From Streptomyces sp. ISL-96 (lineage in GTDB: Bacteria > Actinomycetota > Actinomycetes > Streptomycetales > Streptomycetaceae): a DNA stretch of 64,000 nucleotides. The stretch is from positions 186,001 to 250,000 of the forward strand of contig NZ_JAGGPA010000025.1 of NCBI RefSeq assembly GCF_018614035.1. The letters run 5' to 3'. Under the pieces are notes generated by a model. It saw only the letters and a program-made list of their open reading frames with translations. It had not been told where the DNA came from and ran no database searches. The position numbers and the translations under genes were made by a program. This document shows positions 50,313 through 58,799 of the stretch, piece by piece (the first letter of the stretch is position 1; every line of letters begins with the position of its first letter).

Positions 50313-51509
50313 ATGGTTGCCCCGGACTCCCCGCTGCTCGACGAACTGATGCCCTGGTCGGTGGCGCCGCTGCGGCTGGGACGGGGCTGGGTGCTCGCGT
50401 CGGACAGACGTACGCTGCGGGCCCGTTGGGACGCGCTGGTACGGGCCGAGGGAGCCGACCGCGAGGAGCTGTTCGGGGCCACGCGGGCGCGTACGACGCG
50501 CACTGCGGTGGCCGCGCTGCCGGGCCGGTCGACGGGCACGGGGCGCCTGGCACGGGAGACCGGCCCCTGCCCTGACCCGGTCCGCATCCTCCACGGCCCC
50601 TTCGACGAACAGTGGCTGATCCCGGACCACCGGCTGATCGACGCCGCCCGGCCGGAGCTGTGGCGGGTGGCCGACGGTTCGGACCAGCTCTTCGCGGTGG
50701 AGCAGGCGTACGTGCCCGGCGCGGCCGCCGGACCCGCGCTGCTGGTCAGCGCCCTGCTACCGGACGGCCGCTCCCCCGCCGGCCGCCCCGGACGCATCCG
50801 GCCGCTGTACCGCCGCCCCGGCGGCCGCGAACCGAATCTGGCGCCGGGGCTGCTGCCGCTGCTGAGTGATCGTTACGGACACGAGGTCGCTGCCGGGGAC
50901 GTACTGGCGTGGGCGGTCGCGGCTGCGGAGCCCTCATCGTCGGGGGCGGTGATTCCGCTGCCGACGGGGCCGGAGGTGTGGGCAGCGGGCGTGGAGCTGG
51001 GCCACCGGATGGTTGCGGTGCAGGTGCGGGGTGCGCGGGGCGGGGAGCGCCCCAGGCTGCCGGGCGGGCGCCGCCCCTATGTCCGGGCCGCCGTCCCGGC
51101 GTGGCCTTCGGTACTGCGGTACGACGCGGAGGAGGAGGTCCTGCACATCGGGGAGGGCCGCGTCTCGCCCGTACCGGCTGCGGCCTGGGACTTCCACGTG
51201 GGCGGGGTCCGGGTGCTGGATCTGTGGTTCGAGCGGCGTACGGCGCGGGGCGAGCCGGGGACCCTGGAGGCGATCCGCCCTTCGGCGTGGCCGCAGGAGT
51301 GGACGTCGGACCTGCTGGAGCTCATCACGGTGCTGGCGCTGCTGGCCGAGCTGGACGCGGGCCGGGAGGAGCTGCGGGGCGGGAAGCGGATCAGCCGGGC
51401 GGAGCTGACGGAGGCGGGCGTACTCCCGGTGCCGGATGCGATGCGACGCCCGGCGTCGGTCCTGGACCACCAGGAGGAGGGCCCGGAGGGCCAGTTCGCG
51501 CTGCTGTAG
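50313..51509 (+). CDS. Type ISP restriction/modification C-terminal-like protein, stand-alone
   Basis: 398-aa protein related to the C-terminal specificity part of single-chain type ISP (LlaBIII-like) restriction-modification enzymes: RPELWRVADGSDQLFAVEQ, then VLRYDAEEEVLHIGEGRVSPVPAAAWDFHVGGVRVLDLWFERRT. No helicase, nuclease or methyltransferase motif is present here or beside it. TACGAT lies 6 nt before the ATG, so it is likely leaderless. In Streptomyces such stand-alone copies are conserved, so a role outside restriction is possible. Confidence 0.7.
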   Translation: MVAPDSPLLDELMPWSVAPLRLGRGWVLASDRRTLRARWDALVRAEGADREELFGATRARTTRTAVAALPGRSTGTGRLARETGPCPDPVRILHGPFDEQWLIPDHRLIDAARPELWRVADGSDQLFAVEQAYVPGAAAGPALLVSALLPDGRSPAGRPGRIRPLYRRPGGREPNLAPGLLPLLSDRYGHEVAAGDVLAWAVAAAEPSSSGAVIPLPTGPEVWAAGVELGHRMVAVQVRGARGGERPRLPGGRRPYVRAAVPAWPSVLRYDAEEEVLHIGEGRVSPVPAAAWDFHVGGVRVLDLWFERRTARGEPGTLEAIRPSAWPQEWTSDLLELITVLALLAELDAGREELRGGKRISRAELTEAGVLPVPDAMRRPASVLDHQEEGPEGQFALL

Positions 51510-51553
51510 CCCCCCGGCCCTGGTGCCCTGCGGGGCTTTACGACGGCACCGCC

Positions 51554-52306
51554 ATGCTCGGCCGTCACCTCCAGCGCATCAAGCACGCCCCCGGCGTGCT
51601 GATCCTGATGCAGACCATGCCGATCACCATGCTGCTGTTCTTCGGCTACGTCTTCGGCAGCGCGCTCGCCGTGCCCGGCCAGGAGTACCGCGCCTTCCCG
51701 GTGCCGGGGCTGCTGGCCGCGACCGCCGCCAACGGCATCATGGCCGGCATGTTCCAGGCCGCCCAGGACTCCCACCGCGGCGTCATGGACCGCTTCCGTA
51801 CGATGCCGCTGAGCCGGGCCGCGGTGCCACTCGGCCAGACCGCCGCCGACCTGCTGACGACGGCCGTCGGCATGGTGCCGCTGATGCTGGTGGGACTGGC
51901 GGTCGGATGGCGCATCGAGAGCGGCGTGCTCGAAGCACTCGGCGCCTTCGGCCTCCTCGTCCTCTTCCGCTTCGCCACCGCCTGGGTCGGCTGCTACCTG
52001 GGCCTGCTCATCCACAACGAGGAGGCGGCCGGCCGGCTCGGCAGCGCCACCTTCATCCTGCCGCTGCTCTCCAGTGCGTACATCCCCACCGACAACCTGC
52101 CCGGCTGGCTGCGTACGGTCGCCGAGTGGAACCCGATCAGCGCCGTCGCCGGCGCGGTGCGCGAGCTTTGCGGGAACGCCGCACCGGCCGCCGACGCCGC
52201 CTGGCCCGTCGCCCACCCGGTGGCGGGGACGCTCGCCTGGTCGCTGGTGCTGCTGGCGGTCTTCGTGCCGCTCGCCGTCCGCAAGTACGCGAACGGCGGA
52301 AAGTGA
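51554..52306 (+). CDS. ABC-2 type permease (DrrB-like), 5' truncated, ATPase partner missing
   Basis: 250-aa six-helix ABC-2 permease: GVLILMQTMPITMLLFFGYVFGSALAVPGQEYRAFPVPGLLAATAANG, then SSAYIPTDNLPGWLRTVAEWNPISAVAGAVREL. Related DrrB exporters need a DrrA ATPase, normally encoded just upstream. Here the ISP-like gene ends 45 bp before, with no ATPase. The residues before the ATG in the same frame (GLYDGTA) continue the family's N-terminal sequence, so the gene has probably lost its start and its partner by deletion. It may be non-functional. Confidence 0.72.
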   Translation: MLGRHLQRIKHAPGVLILMQTMPITMLLFFGYVFGSALAVPGQEYRAFPVPGLLAATAANGIMAGMFQAAQDSHRGVMDRFRTMPLSRAAVPLGQTAADLLTTAVGMVPLMLVGLAVGWRIESGVLEALGAFGLLVLFRFATAWVGCYLGLLIHNEEAAGRLGSATFILPLLSSAYIPTDNLPGWLRTVAEWNPISAVAGAVRELCGNAAPAADAAWPVAHPVAGTLAWSLVLLAVFVPLAVRKYANGGK

Positions 52307-52331
52307 ACAGCTTCTCCGCCACCATGTCCGG

Positions 52332-52359
52332 GTGACAAAGGTGTGACGTACACGATAGT
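52332..52359 (+). promoter_or_regulatory. Promoter of the CoA-transferase gene
   Basis: GTGACA (52332-52337), 16-bp spacer, GATAGT (52354-52359), 8 nt before ATG 52368: a housekeeping-type promoter giving a leaderless message. Confidence 0.55.
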
Positions 52360-52367
52360 CAGTGGGC

Positions 52368-53570
52368 ATGAGCACTCAGCCCCTGCCTCTGCCCCTGGAC
52401 GGCATCACCGTCGTCGCCGTCGAACAGGCCGTTTCGGCGCCGTTCGCCACCCGCCAGCTCGCCGATCTCGGTGCCCGCGTCATCAAGATCGAGCGACCGG
52501 ACGGCGGCGACTTCGCCCGTGGCTACGACACCGCCGCGCGCGGCCTCGCCTCGCACTTCGTGTGGTGCAACCGCGGCAAGGAGTCGCTCGCGGTGGATCT
52601 GAAGGACCCGCGTGGTCTGGCGGCGGTACGGCAACTCGTCGCCGGGGCCGATGTGTTCATGCAGAACCTCGCCAACGGGGCGGCAGCACGGCTCGGGCTC
52701 GACGCCGCCACCCTGTGCGCCGCGCACCCGCGCCTGGTCGCCGTCGACATCTCGGGTTACGGCGCCGACGGGCCGTACGCCGACAAGCGGGCGTACGACA
52801 TGCTCGTCCAGTGCGAGGCGGGGCTCGTGTCCGTAACCGGCACGCCCGAGCAGCCCGTCAAGGCCGGCATTCCGGCGGCCGACATCGCCGCTGCGATGTA
52901 CGCCTTCTCCGGGGTCCTGGCGGCGCTGCTGCGGCGCGCGACGACCGGGCTCGGCGGGCCGATCGAGGTGTCCATGCTGGAGGCGCTCGGTGAGTGGATG
53001 GGGCATCCCCTGCACCACGGGATGCATGGAGGTGAGGCCCCGGTGCGCACCGGCGTCGCGCACGCCGTCATCTCGCCGTACAACGCCTACCCGACGGCGG
53101 ACGGCGGTCAGGTGATGCTGTCGGTGCAGAACGACCGGGAGTGGCGGCGCCTCGCCGGGCAGGTGCTCCGGCGGCCGGAACTCGCGGACGATCCCGCCTT
53201 CGCCACGAACACCGCCCGCACGGACAACCGGGTCAAGACGGACGCGGTGGTCGCGGAGGCGCTGGGAGTGATGAGTGCGCCGCAGGCGATCGCGGCGCTG
53301 GAGGCGGCCGGTATCGCCTGCGCCCGGCTGAACACGGTGGCCGATGTGGCGGCGCATCCACAGCTGGCGGCGCGCAGCCGTTGGCGGGAGATCGATTCAC
53401 CGGCGGGGCCCCTGCGGGCGATGCTGCCGCCGATCACTATGCCGGGTGGAAGGGACCTGCTGATGGGTCCGGTTCCCGCACTCGGCGAGCACACCGACGC
53501 GCTGCTGCACGGCCTGGGGATGACGGACGTACAGATATCAGCGCTGCGCCGGGACGGTGTGATCGCCTGA
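52368..53570 (+). CDS. CaiB/BaiF family CoA transferase (family III)
   Basis: 400-aa family III CoA transferase moving CoA between carboxylic acids. N-terminal GITVVAVEQAVSAPFATRQLADLGARVIKIERPDGGDFAR, NRGKESLAVDLKDPRGLAAV, then YDMLVQCEAGLVSVTG with the catalytic Asp expected at YDMLVQ, and PYNAYPTADGGQVMLSVQNDREW. Leaderless-type start at ATG 52368. It stands alone between the truncated permease and a small reverse-strand gene. Acyl substrate unknown; formyl-CoA, succinyl-CoA or mesaconyl-CoA are all family possibilities. Confidence 0.88.
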   Translation: MSTQPLPLPLDGITVVAVEQAVSAPFATRQLADLGARVIKIERPDGGDFARGYDTAARGLASHFVWCNRGKESLAVDLKDPRGLAAVRQLVAGADVFMQNLANGAAARLGLDAATLCAAHPRLVAVDISGYGADGPYADKRAYDMLVQCEAGLVSVTGTPEQPVKAGIPAADIAAAMYAFSGVLAALLRRATTGLGGPIEVSMLEALGEWMGHPLHHGMHGGEAPVRTGVAHAVISPYNAYPTADGGQVMLSVQNDREWRRLAGQVLRRPELADDPAFATNTARTDNRVKTDAVVAEALGVMSAPQAIAALEAAGIACARLNTVADVAAHPQLAARSRWREIDSPAGPLRAMLPPITMPGGRDLLMGPVPALGEHTDALLHGLGMTDVQISALRRDGVIA

Positions 53571-53597
53571 GCGCGGTCGCACTGCCGATCCGCCGCG

Positions 53598-53861
53598 TCA
53601 GTGGCGGCTGCCGAAGAGCGATCGACGCAGTCGCCGCAGCGGGGCGAAGAGCGAGACGCGCGCGCTCCTGCTCGCCCGCGAGTGCGCCACATCACGTGAC
53701 GTGAGCTCGCGCATCAGCAGGGTCGCCTCTGCCGTCTCACCGAGCGGCACGGCTGGTCCGCCGAGCACCGCGAGATGGCGGTCTAGGCGCGAGCTGGTCG
53801 CGCCGCTCCTGCATGTGATCGCAGGCACTCGAGGCCTGCTGCGCACCGTTATCTGTTCCAT
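53598..53861 (-). CDS. Small basic hypothetical protein
   Basis: 87-aa very basic protein (MEQITVRSRPRVPAITCRSG ... RRLRRSLFG). GGGGAG lies 5 nt before ATG 53861. The middle part (SRLDRHLAVLGGP) resembles small conserved Streptomyces proteins as I remember them. No domain recognised. It ends 28 bp from the convergent CoA transferase; upstream (53862-54153) lie 292 bp with no gene that must hold promoters for it and the kinase. Confidence 0.55.
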   Translation of the reverse strand: MEQITVRSRPRVPAITCRSGATSSRLDRHLAVLGGPAVPLGETAEATLLMRELTSRDVAHSRASRSARVSLFAPLRRLRRSLFGSRH

Positions 53862-54153
53862 GTCACTCCCCACCCGTACGAGGGCACCCGGCCCGGGCAG
53901 GTTAACCCTATCGCCCCGTCGAGACACTCGTGTATCCCGCCGGTGTGATTCACCACCCCAGTACGGGGGTTGACGACCACGTGACGATTACTCTCCGAAT
54001 ACGACTGATCCCAGGGTGAGTTGGACAGTTTACGCGCGAAGGATCGTCAGGCGTGCGGATTGGTGTTCAAGGGGGCTTCAGCAGGCCGGAGTTGAGCTAA
54101 CTTTGAGTGGTTTCTTCCGTGATGCCACTCTGCTGCGGACAGGAGGCTCGCCA

Positions 54154-55941
54154 GTGAGCGAACAGCCGGGAAATGAGCAGCGGGTGATCGCCGGCCGTTA
54201 CCGCCTGCTGGCACCGCTGGGCGAGGGCGGCATGGGCGTCGTGTGGCGCGCCCGCGACGACGTCCTGGGCCGCGAGGTCGCGGTCAAGGAGGTCCGGGCG
54301 CCCTCGGGGCTCGGCGCCACGGACGGAGAGCGGCTGTACGCACGGCTGGAGCGCGAGGCGTGGGCGGCCGCCCGTATCTCGCACCGCAATGTGATCACCG
54401 TGTACGACGTGGCGACCGAGGAGGGCCGCCCGTGGATCGTGATGGAGCTGGTGCGCGGGCTTTCACTCTCCGACGTACTGGACGGGGAGGGTCCGCTGAG
54501 CCCGCAGCATGCCGCGCGGATCGGCACCGAGGTCCTGGCGGCCCTGCGCGCGGCACACGAGGCGGGCGTACTGCACCGTGACGTGAAGCCCGGCAACGTC
54601 CTGATCGCCAATGACGGCCGCGTCGTACTGACGGACTTCGGCATCGCGATGGTCGAGGGGAGCTCGGCGCTCACGATGACCGGCGAGCTGATCGGGTCGC
54701 CGGAATTCCTGGCGCCGGAGCGGGCGATGGGGCGTACGCCGGGGCCGGAGTCGGATCTGTGGTCGCTCGGGGTGCTGCTGTACGCCGCGGTCGAGGGCAA
54801 CTCACCGTTCCGTCAGAACACGCCGCTGTCCACCCTGCGCGCGGTGGTCGACGAGGAGCTGCCGCGCCCGGTGCGGGCGGGCGCGCTGGCGCCGGTGATC
54901 GAGGGGCTGTTGCGCAAGGACCCGGCCGAGCGGATGTCCGCCGGGGAGGCGGAGCGTCTGCTGCGGATCGTGGGGGGCGGGGGTACGCCGCGTACCGGGG
55001 CCGTGCCGGTCGCGTCCGGTCTGTACAGTCCGGCCGTCACGGGTTCCACGCCGGTCGCGGGGTCTTCGCCGTACGGCGGCCACACTCCTCTTCCTACGCC
55101 CCAGCCCCTGCCCAGCGCGACGACCTCCACCACGACGCGGGACCGGCCCCGGCGGGGTGCCGTGGTGCTGGCGGCGGGGGTGGTCGCGCTGCTGCTCGCC
55201 GTCGGGGGCATCACCTGGGCGCTGGTGAACGCCAACGCCGACAGCACTGACGACCCGGGGACGGCTTCGGGCGGCGCTTCGTCCGGCGCGACCGGCGGCG
55301 ACGACGGGGGCAGCAACGGCTCCGGTTCCGGCGGAGGCGGTGACAGTGACAGTGACAGTGGCGGCAAGAACGGCGGCGGCACGGACGGCGCGGATACGAG
55401 CACCGGCACGACCGGGGGCGACACGGACGACAACGGCGGCAACGGCGGCGGCGACACCGGGGGCAACGGCGGTACCGGAGCCAACGGCGGTGGCAACGGC
55501 GGTGGCAACGGCGGTACGACCGCCCCGCCGCACCAGTCCGTCAGGGTCACCGTCACGACGGTGACCGGCAGTTACTCCGGCACCTGCCCGCCGCCCGAGG
55601 GGCAAGCGCCGTCGTTCACCGCGACCTTCACGGTGGGGCGCGTCCCCGCCGAGGTCGGCTACCGGTGGGTGACCGGCAGCGGCGAGTCCTCGGACTCCGG
55701 GTGGAAGACGCTGAGTTTCGGCGCGGGCGAGGAGAAGTCGAAGCAGGTGAACCACACCGAGCTGACGTACAAGGAGGGCGAGACGCACCACGACGAGATC
55801 AGCGTCGAGGTCAAGAGTCCCGTGCGGGCCACGTCCAACTCCGTGTCGTTCTCGGTTACCTGCGAGCAGGAGACCCCGACGGGCGGGGCCTCCTACACCG
55901 CCGGGAGTCCGGCGGCCGCGCAGATCAGGCAGCGGAGGTGA
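54154..55941 (+). CDS. Membrane-anchored PASTA-less Ser/Thr protein kinase
   Basis: 595-aa Hanks-type kinase. Gly loop GEGGMGVVWRA (23-33), catalytic Lys45, HRDVKPGN (141-148), DFG (161-163) and activation segment ALTMTGELIGSPEFLAPER. Juxtamembrane Pro/Thr-rich linker, one transmembrane helix (about 338-358), then an extracellular Gly/Ser/Asp/Asn/Thr low-complexity stalk (about 368-455) and a C-terminal beta-rich domain (VRVTVTTVTGSYSGTCPPPEG to VSFSVTC) with two Cys likely disulfide-bonded. AGGAGG is 7 nt before GTG 54154. Its 3' end overlaps the lipase gene by 17 bp. Sensor function inferred. Confidence 0.92.
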   Translation: MSEQPGNEQRVIAGRYRLLAPLGEGGMGVVWRARDDVLGREVAVKEVRAPSGLGATDGERLYARLEREAWAAARISHRNVITVYDVATEEGRPWIVMELVRGLSLSDVLDGEGPLSPQHAARIGTEVLAALRAAHEAGVLHRDVKPGNVLIANDGRVVLTDFGIAMVEGSSALTMTGELIGSPEFLAPERAMGRTPGPESDLWSLGVLLYAAVEGNSPFRQNTPLSTLRAVVDEELPRPVRAGALAPVIEGLLRKDPAERMSAGEAERLLRIVGGGGTPRTGAVPVASGLYSPAVTGSTPVAGSSPYGGHTPLPTPQPLPSATTSTTTRDRPRRGAVVLAAGVVALLLAVGGITWALVNANADSTDDPGTASGGASSGATGGDDGGSNGSGSGGGGDSDSDSGGKNGGGTDGADTSTGTTGGDTDDNGGNGGGDTGGNGGTGANGGGNGGGNGGTTAPPHQSVRVTVTTVTGSYSGTCPPPEGQAPSFTATFTVGRVPAEVGYRWVTGSGESSDSGWKTLSFGAGEEKSKQVNHTELTYKEGETHHDEISVEVKSPVRATSNSVSFSVTCEQETPTGGASYTAGSPAAAQIRQRR

Positions 55942-56734
55942 AGACGGGCAGGTAGCCGCCCGACTGGCCGGCCGCGGTCGGGTGGTACGACTCGCCGATG
56001 TTGGTCCACTTCACGCTGTGCAGCCACGGCGCCGACGAGCAGATCTCGTGGCCGGTGAAGGCCGGAGTGACCTCCGCGAAGGTGTAACCGTGGTCCGCCG
56101 CGCGCTTGGCGGTGGCGGCGTTGAGGTAGTCGGAGGCGTCGTTGATCGCGGCGCGCTCCTTCTCGGTGAGCCCGGCGATGCAGCCGCCGCCGAGCTTGTA
56201 GAAGCGGGGGTAGCCGAGTACGACGACGTGCGCCGTGGTGGCCTTCGCTCTGATCGCCGCGTACACGGAGTCGAGCTTGCCGGGCAGGGTGGAGTCGACG
56301 TAGGCGCGCGCTTCGGCGATCCGGGCCAGGCACGCGGCCTCCGACTGGAGGACGCACGTCGTCATGACGTCCGCGAAGCCGGCGTCGTTGCCGCCGATGG
56401 TGAGGGAGACGAGGTCGGTCGAGGCGTTGAGGGGCGCAAGCTGACTGGCTGTCACGTCACCCGTACGAGCGCCCGCACAAGCGGTGAACGCGAACGTCGA
56501 GGGTGAATGGGATGCCGCCCACAGGACGGGGTAGGCACGCGCGCTGCGCTTGCAGTTGCCGCTCGCACTGTCGTAACTGCCGGCGCCGACTCCCGAGGAA
56601 TAGGAGTCACCGAGGGCCACATAGTCCGGGGATTCGGCCTGTTGGGCTGCTTGCGCCGCGCTCGCCCCGGTGAGGGCGAGGGCTGCGGTGAGCAGGAGTG
56701 AGGATGAGAATGCCGCGATTCGGGACAGTTTCAT
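55925..56734 (-). CDS. Secreted SGNH/GDSL esterase-lipase
   Basis: 269-aa exported hydrolase of the Streptomyces SGNH lipase type. Signal peptide ending AQAA. Block I YVALGDSYSSGVGAGSYD (catalytic Ser), block III TIGGNDAGFADVM, block V SYHPTAAGQSGG with the catalytic Asp/His region (WTNIGESYHPTA). Cys pairs (SGNCKRSA/FTACAGA, TTCVLQSEAACLA, GGGCIAGL/HEICSSA) fit the three disulfides of S. coelicolor/S. rimosus lipases. GGGAGG before the ATG. It acts outside the cell on short to medium acyl esters. 3' overlap with the convergent kinase. Confidence 0.92.
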   Translation of the reverse strand: MKLSRIAAFSSSLLLTAALALTGASAAQAAQQAESPDYVALGDSYSSGVGAGSYDSASGNCKRSARAYPVLWAASHSPSTFAFTACAGARTGDVTASQLAPLNASTDLVSLTIGGNDAGFADVMTTCVLQSEAACLARIAEARAYVDSTLPGKLDSVYAAIRAKATTAHVVVLGYPRFYKLGGGCIAGLTEKERAAINDASDYLNAATAKRAADHGYTFAEVTPAFTGHEICSSAPWLHSVKWTNIGESYHPTAAGQSGGYLPVFTSAA

Positions 56735-56918
56735 GGAACCTCCCTTAGCAGGAATTCCGCCTCAACTGTCGTAGCAGTCCCCTTACATCACCGGAAGTGT
56801 CCATGCCAAGAACTTTCCCTGGGATCTTCCGCACACTCTCTTCGCATCCTTGACGCGCCCAAGTGGGCTGAGCGACATTGAAGCCCGGCATCCGGCGCTT
56901 CAGGGGGAAAAGTCGCCA

Positions 56919-57314
56919 ATGCAGACCATCGGTAACAAGCCATCAGCAGCTGTCGCGGATGCGCTGCCCGTTCTCGCGGGCGCGGCGCTCGCCGTGTCGG
57001 GGTTCGGCGCCGTACTGGCGCTCGCGGACCTCGCGTCGCCACTTCGCGCGCCGCTGACTCTCTTCTTCCTGATCGTGGCGCCGGCCTGCGCCGTGGCCGC
57101 CGGCCTTCGGGGCCTGGAGCCGCTGGGCCGCCTGGTGGCATCGGCAGCGGGAGCCGTCGCGCTCAACCTGCTGGTGGCCCAGGCGATGCTGGCCACGCGG
57201 ACCTGGTCGGTCAGGGGCGGGGTCGCGGCGATCGCCGGAATCAGCGCCCTGCTCTTCCTCTTGGCGCTGGTACGGCGTCCCGGCGGCCCTACGGCGAGAA
57301 GGAAGACGTACTGA
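56919..57314 (+). CDS. Small membrane protein opening the polysaccharide operon
   Basis: 131-aa protein with four hydrophobic segments (about 16-36, 43-63, 68-90, 98-117) and a basic C-terminal tail. ATG 56919 with GGGGGA upstream. It ends 1 bp before the start of the GNAT gene, so it belongs to the operon. No family recognised; a scaffold or accessory subunit for polysaccharide export is an inference from position. Confidence 0.7.
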   Translation: MQTIGNKPSAAVADALPVLAGAALAVSGFGAVLALADLASPLRAPLTLFFLIVAPACAVAAGLRGLEPLGRLVASAAGAVALNLLVAQAMLATRTWSVRGGVAAIAGISALLFLLALVRRPGGPTARRKTY

Positions 57315-57315
57315 C

Positions 57316-58434
57316 ATGGATGACATCAGCGTGCTCCGCCCCGGCGAACTCAGCGCCGCCGACCGGGCGGCCTGGACCTCCATGCAGTCCGAGGCTCACC
57401 TGCACGGTGCGCCGGAGCTGGCGAACCCTTTCCTCTCCCCCGAGTTCACGCTGGCCCTCGGCCGGTACCGGCGCGGGGTGCGCATCGCGGTCGTACGCGA
57501 AGGCGGTGAGCCCGCGGCGTTCTTCCCGCACCAGAGATCCGCCACCGGCGTGGGCCGGGCCATCGGTCTGGGCGTCTCCGACAGTCAGGGCCTGGTGCAC
57601 AGACCGGGTTTCGACTGGGACGCGCGGGACTTGCTGCGGGCGTGCGGGCTCGCGGTGTGGGAATTCGATCACCTGACACACGGGCAGGGGCAGGGGCAGG
57701 GGCCGTTCCAGGCCGGCGTCACCGGGTCGTTCGCCTCACCCGTGATCGACACCCAGGACGGTTACGAGGCGTACCTCACCTACCTGCGGAAGAACTCGCC
57801 GAAGTTCGTCAAGTCGACGTTCGCCAAGGAGCGCAGGCTGACCCGCTCGGTCGGCGAGCTGAGTTACGTGCACGACGAGCGCGACCCGGCGGCGCTGCGG
57901 ACGCTGATGCGCTGGAAGTCCGCGCAGTACCGCAGGACCGGACGCAGCGACCGTTTCACCCAGCCGTGGATCACCGGGCTCGTCGAGCATCTGTTCCACA
58001 CCAGGACGGCATCGTTCAGCGGCCTGCTGTCGGTGCTCTACGCCGACGGCAAGCCCGTCGCCGCGCATTTCGGGCCGCGTTCGGAAAGGATCATCAGCTG
58101 CTGGTTTCCGGCCTATGATCCGGAGTTCGCGAAATTCTCTCCCGGCCTGCTCTTGCACCTGCGTATCGCTGAGGCCGCCGCCGCCGACGGTATCGCGTAC
58201 ATCGATCTCGGCCGGGGCCAGAAACAGTACAAAGACTCCCTCAAGACCCGCGAAATCATGGTGTCGGAGGGGTGGATGATGCGACGTCATCCCATCGCAC
58301 TCGGACACTGGGCGCACCGCGCTCCGGTCCGGGCGCTGCGCAATACGGTCGTCGAACGGCCGGAATTGTTCGAACCCGCCGATAGGCTGCTCAAGCGGAT
58401 CGGTGAATTCCGATCGGGACGGTTCCGTATGTGA
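57316..58434 (+). CDS. GNAT-fold acyltransferase (CelD/BcsL, FemAB-like)
   Basis: 372-aa protein of the Acetyltransf_6 group. N-terminal GNAT half (NPFLSPEFTLALGRYRRGVRIAVVREGGEPAAFFPHQR), C-terminal half with LRKNSPKFVKSTFAKERRL, LLSVLYADGKPVAAHFGPRSERIISCWFPAYDPEFAKFSPGLLLHL and DLGRGQKQYKDSLKTRE. A short GQGQGQG tract (gggcag repeats, 57682-57702) sits in the hinge. Such proteins occur in cellulose/exopolysaccharide clusters and acylate sugar or amine groups. Coupled to the preceding membrane protein. Confidence 0.86.
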   Translation: MDDISVLRPGELSAADRAAWTSMQSEAHLHGAPELANPFLSPEFTLALGRYRRGVRIAVVREGGEPAAFFPHQRSATGVGRAIGLGVSDSQGLVHRPGFDWDARDLLRACGLAVWEFDHLTHGQGQGQGPFQAGVTGSFASPVIDTQDGYEAYLTYLRKNSPKFVKSTFAKERRLTRSVGELSYVHDERDPAALRTLMRWKSAQYRRTGRSDRFTQPWITGLVEHLFHTRTASFSGLLSVLYADGKPVAAHFGPRSERIISCWFPAYDPEFAKFSPGLLLHLRIAEAAAADGIAYIDLGRGQKQYKDSLKTREIMVSEGWMMRRHPIALGHWAHRAPVRALRNTVVERPELFEPADRLLKRIGEFRSGRFRM

Positions 58435-58799
58435 TCGCCCAGGTAACCGTCCAGGTAATACCTAAAGACACAAAAGCGGGGCCATGTTCCAGGTCTTGCC
58501 ATACAGTCCCAATCATCAATACCGTCGTACATCCACCCGCATCGGTCCATCATGCAAAGCGGCTCCAGGGGAGGGCTCAGGCGTCGCGATGGGGTCCGGG
58601 GCGGGGCGCGGTAGGGGGGTCGTGCTCGGCGATCAGTACTGTGCCGAGTCGCGTGCCGCGCGGGAAAGCTGTGCCAGCTCGCCCGTCCAGTACGGAGTGG
58701 CATGCCGTCATGGGCAGGGTGAGAACCCCCCTTTCGAACCGGAAACTCATCCGGACCGCCCGGGGGCGGGCGGTCCACCGGTGGAGAGGGAAAAGACTC
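58435..58799 (+). other. 365-bp leader before the GT2 genes
   Basis: No convincing coding sequence. The first part is unusually AT-rich for the window (58440-58560). Near its end lies a perfect 9-bp stem GGACCGCCC/GGGCGGTCC (58753-58776, 6-nt loop), only 23 nt before the GT2 start and next to its ribosome binding site. A second promoter or a translational/attenuation control element is possible. Nothing else recognised. Confidence 0.5.
58753..58776 (+). promoter_or_regulatory. Hairpin next to the GT2 ribosome binding site
   Basis: Perfect stem of 9 bp with loop GGGGGC, ending 9 nt before the GAGAGGG box of the glycosyltransferase gene. Could limit read-through or translation initiation. Confidence 0.35.

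Noticed and set aside
49530..53570. Restriction-modification or phage-defence island
   Set aside because: Only a specificity-like protein is seen; no nuclease, methylase, helicase or other defence effector around it.
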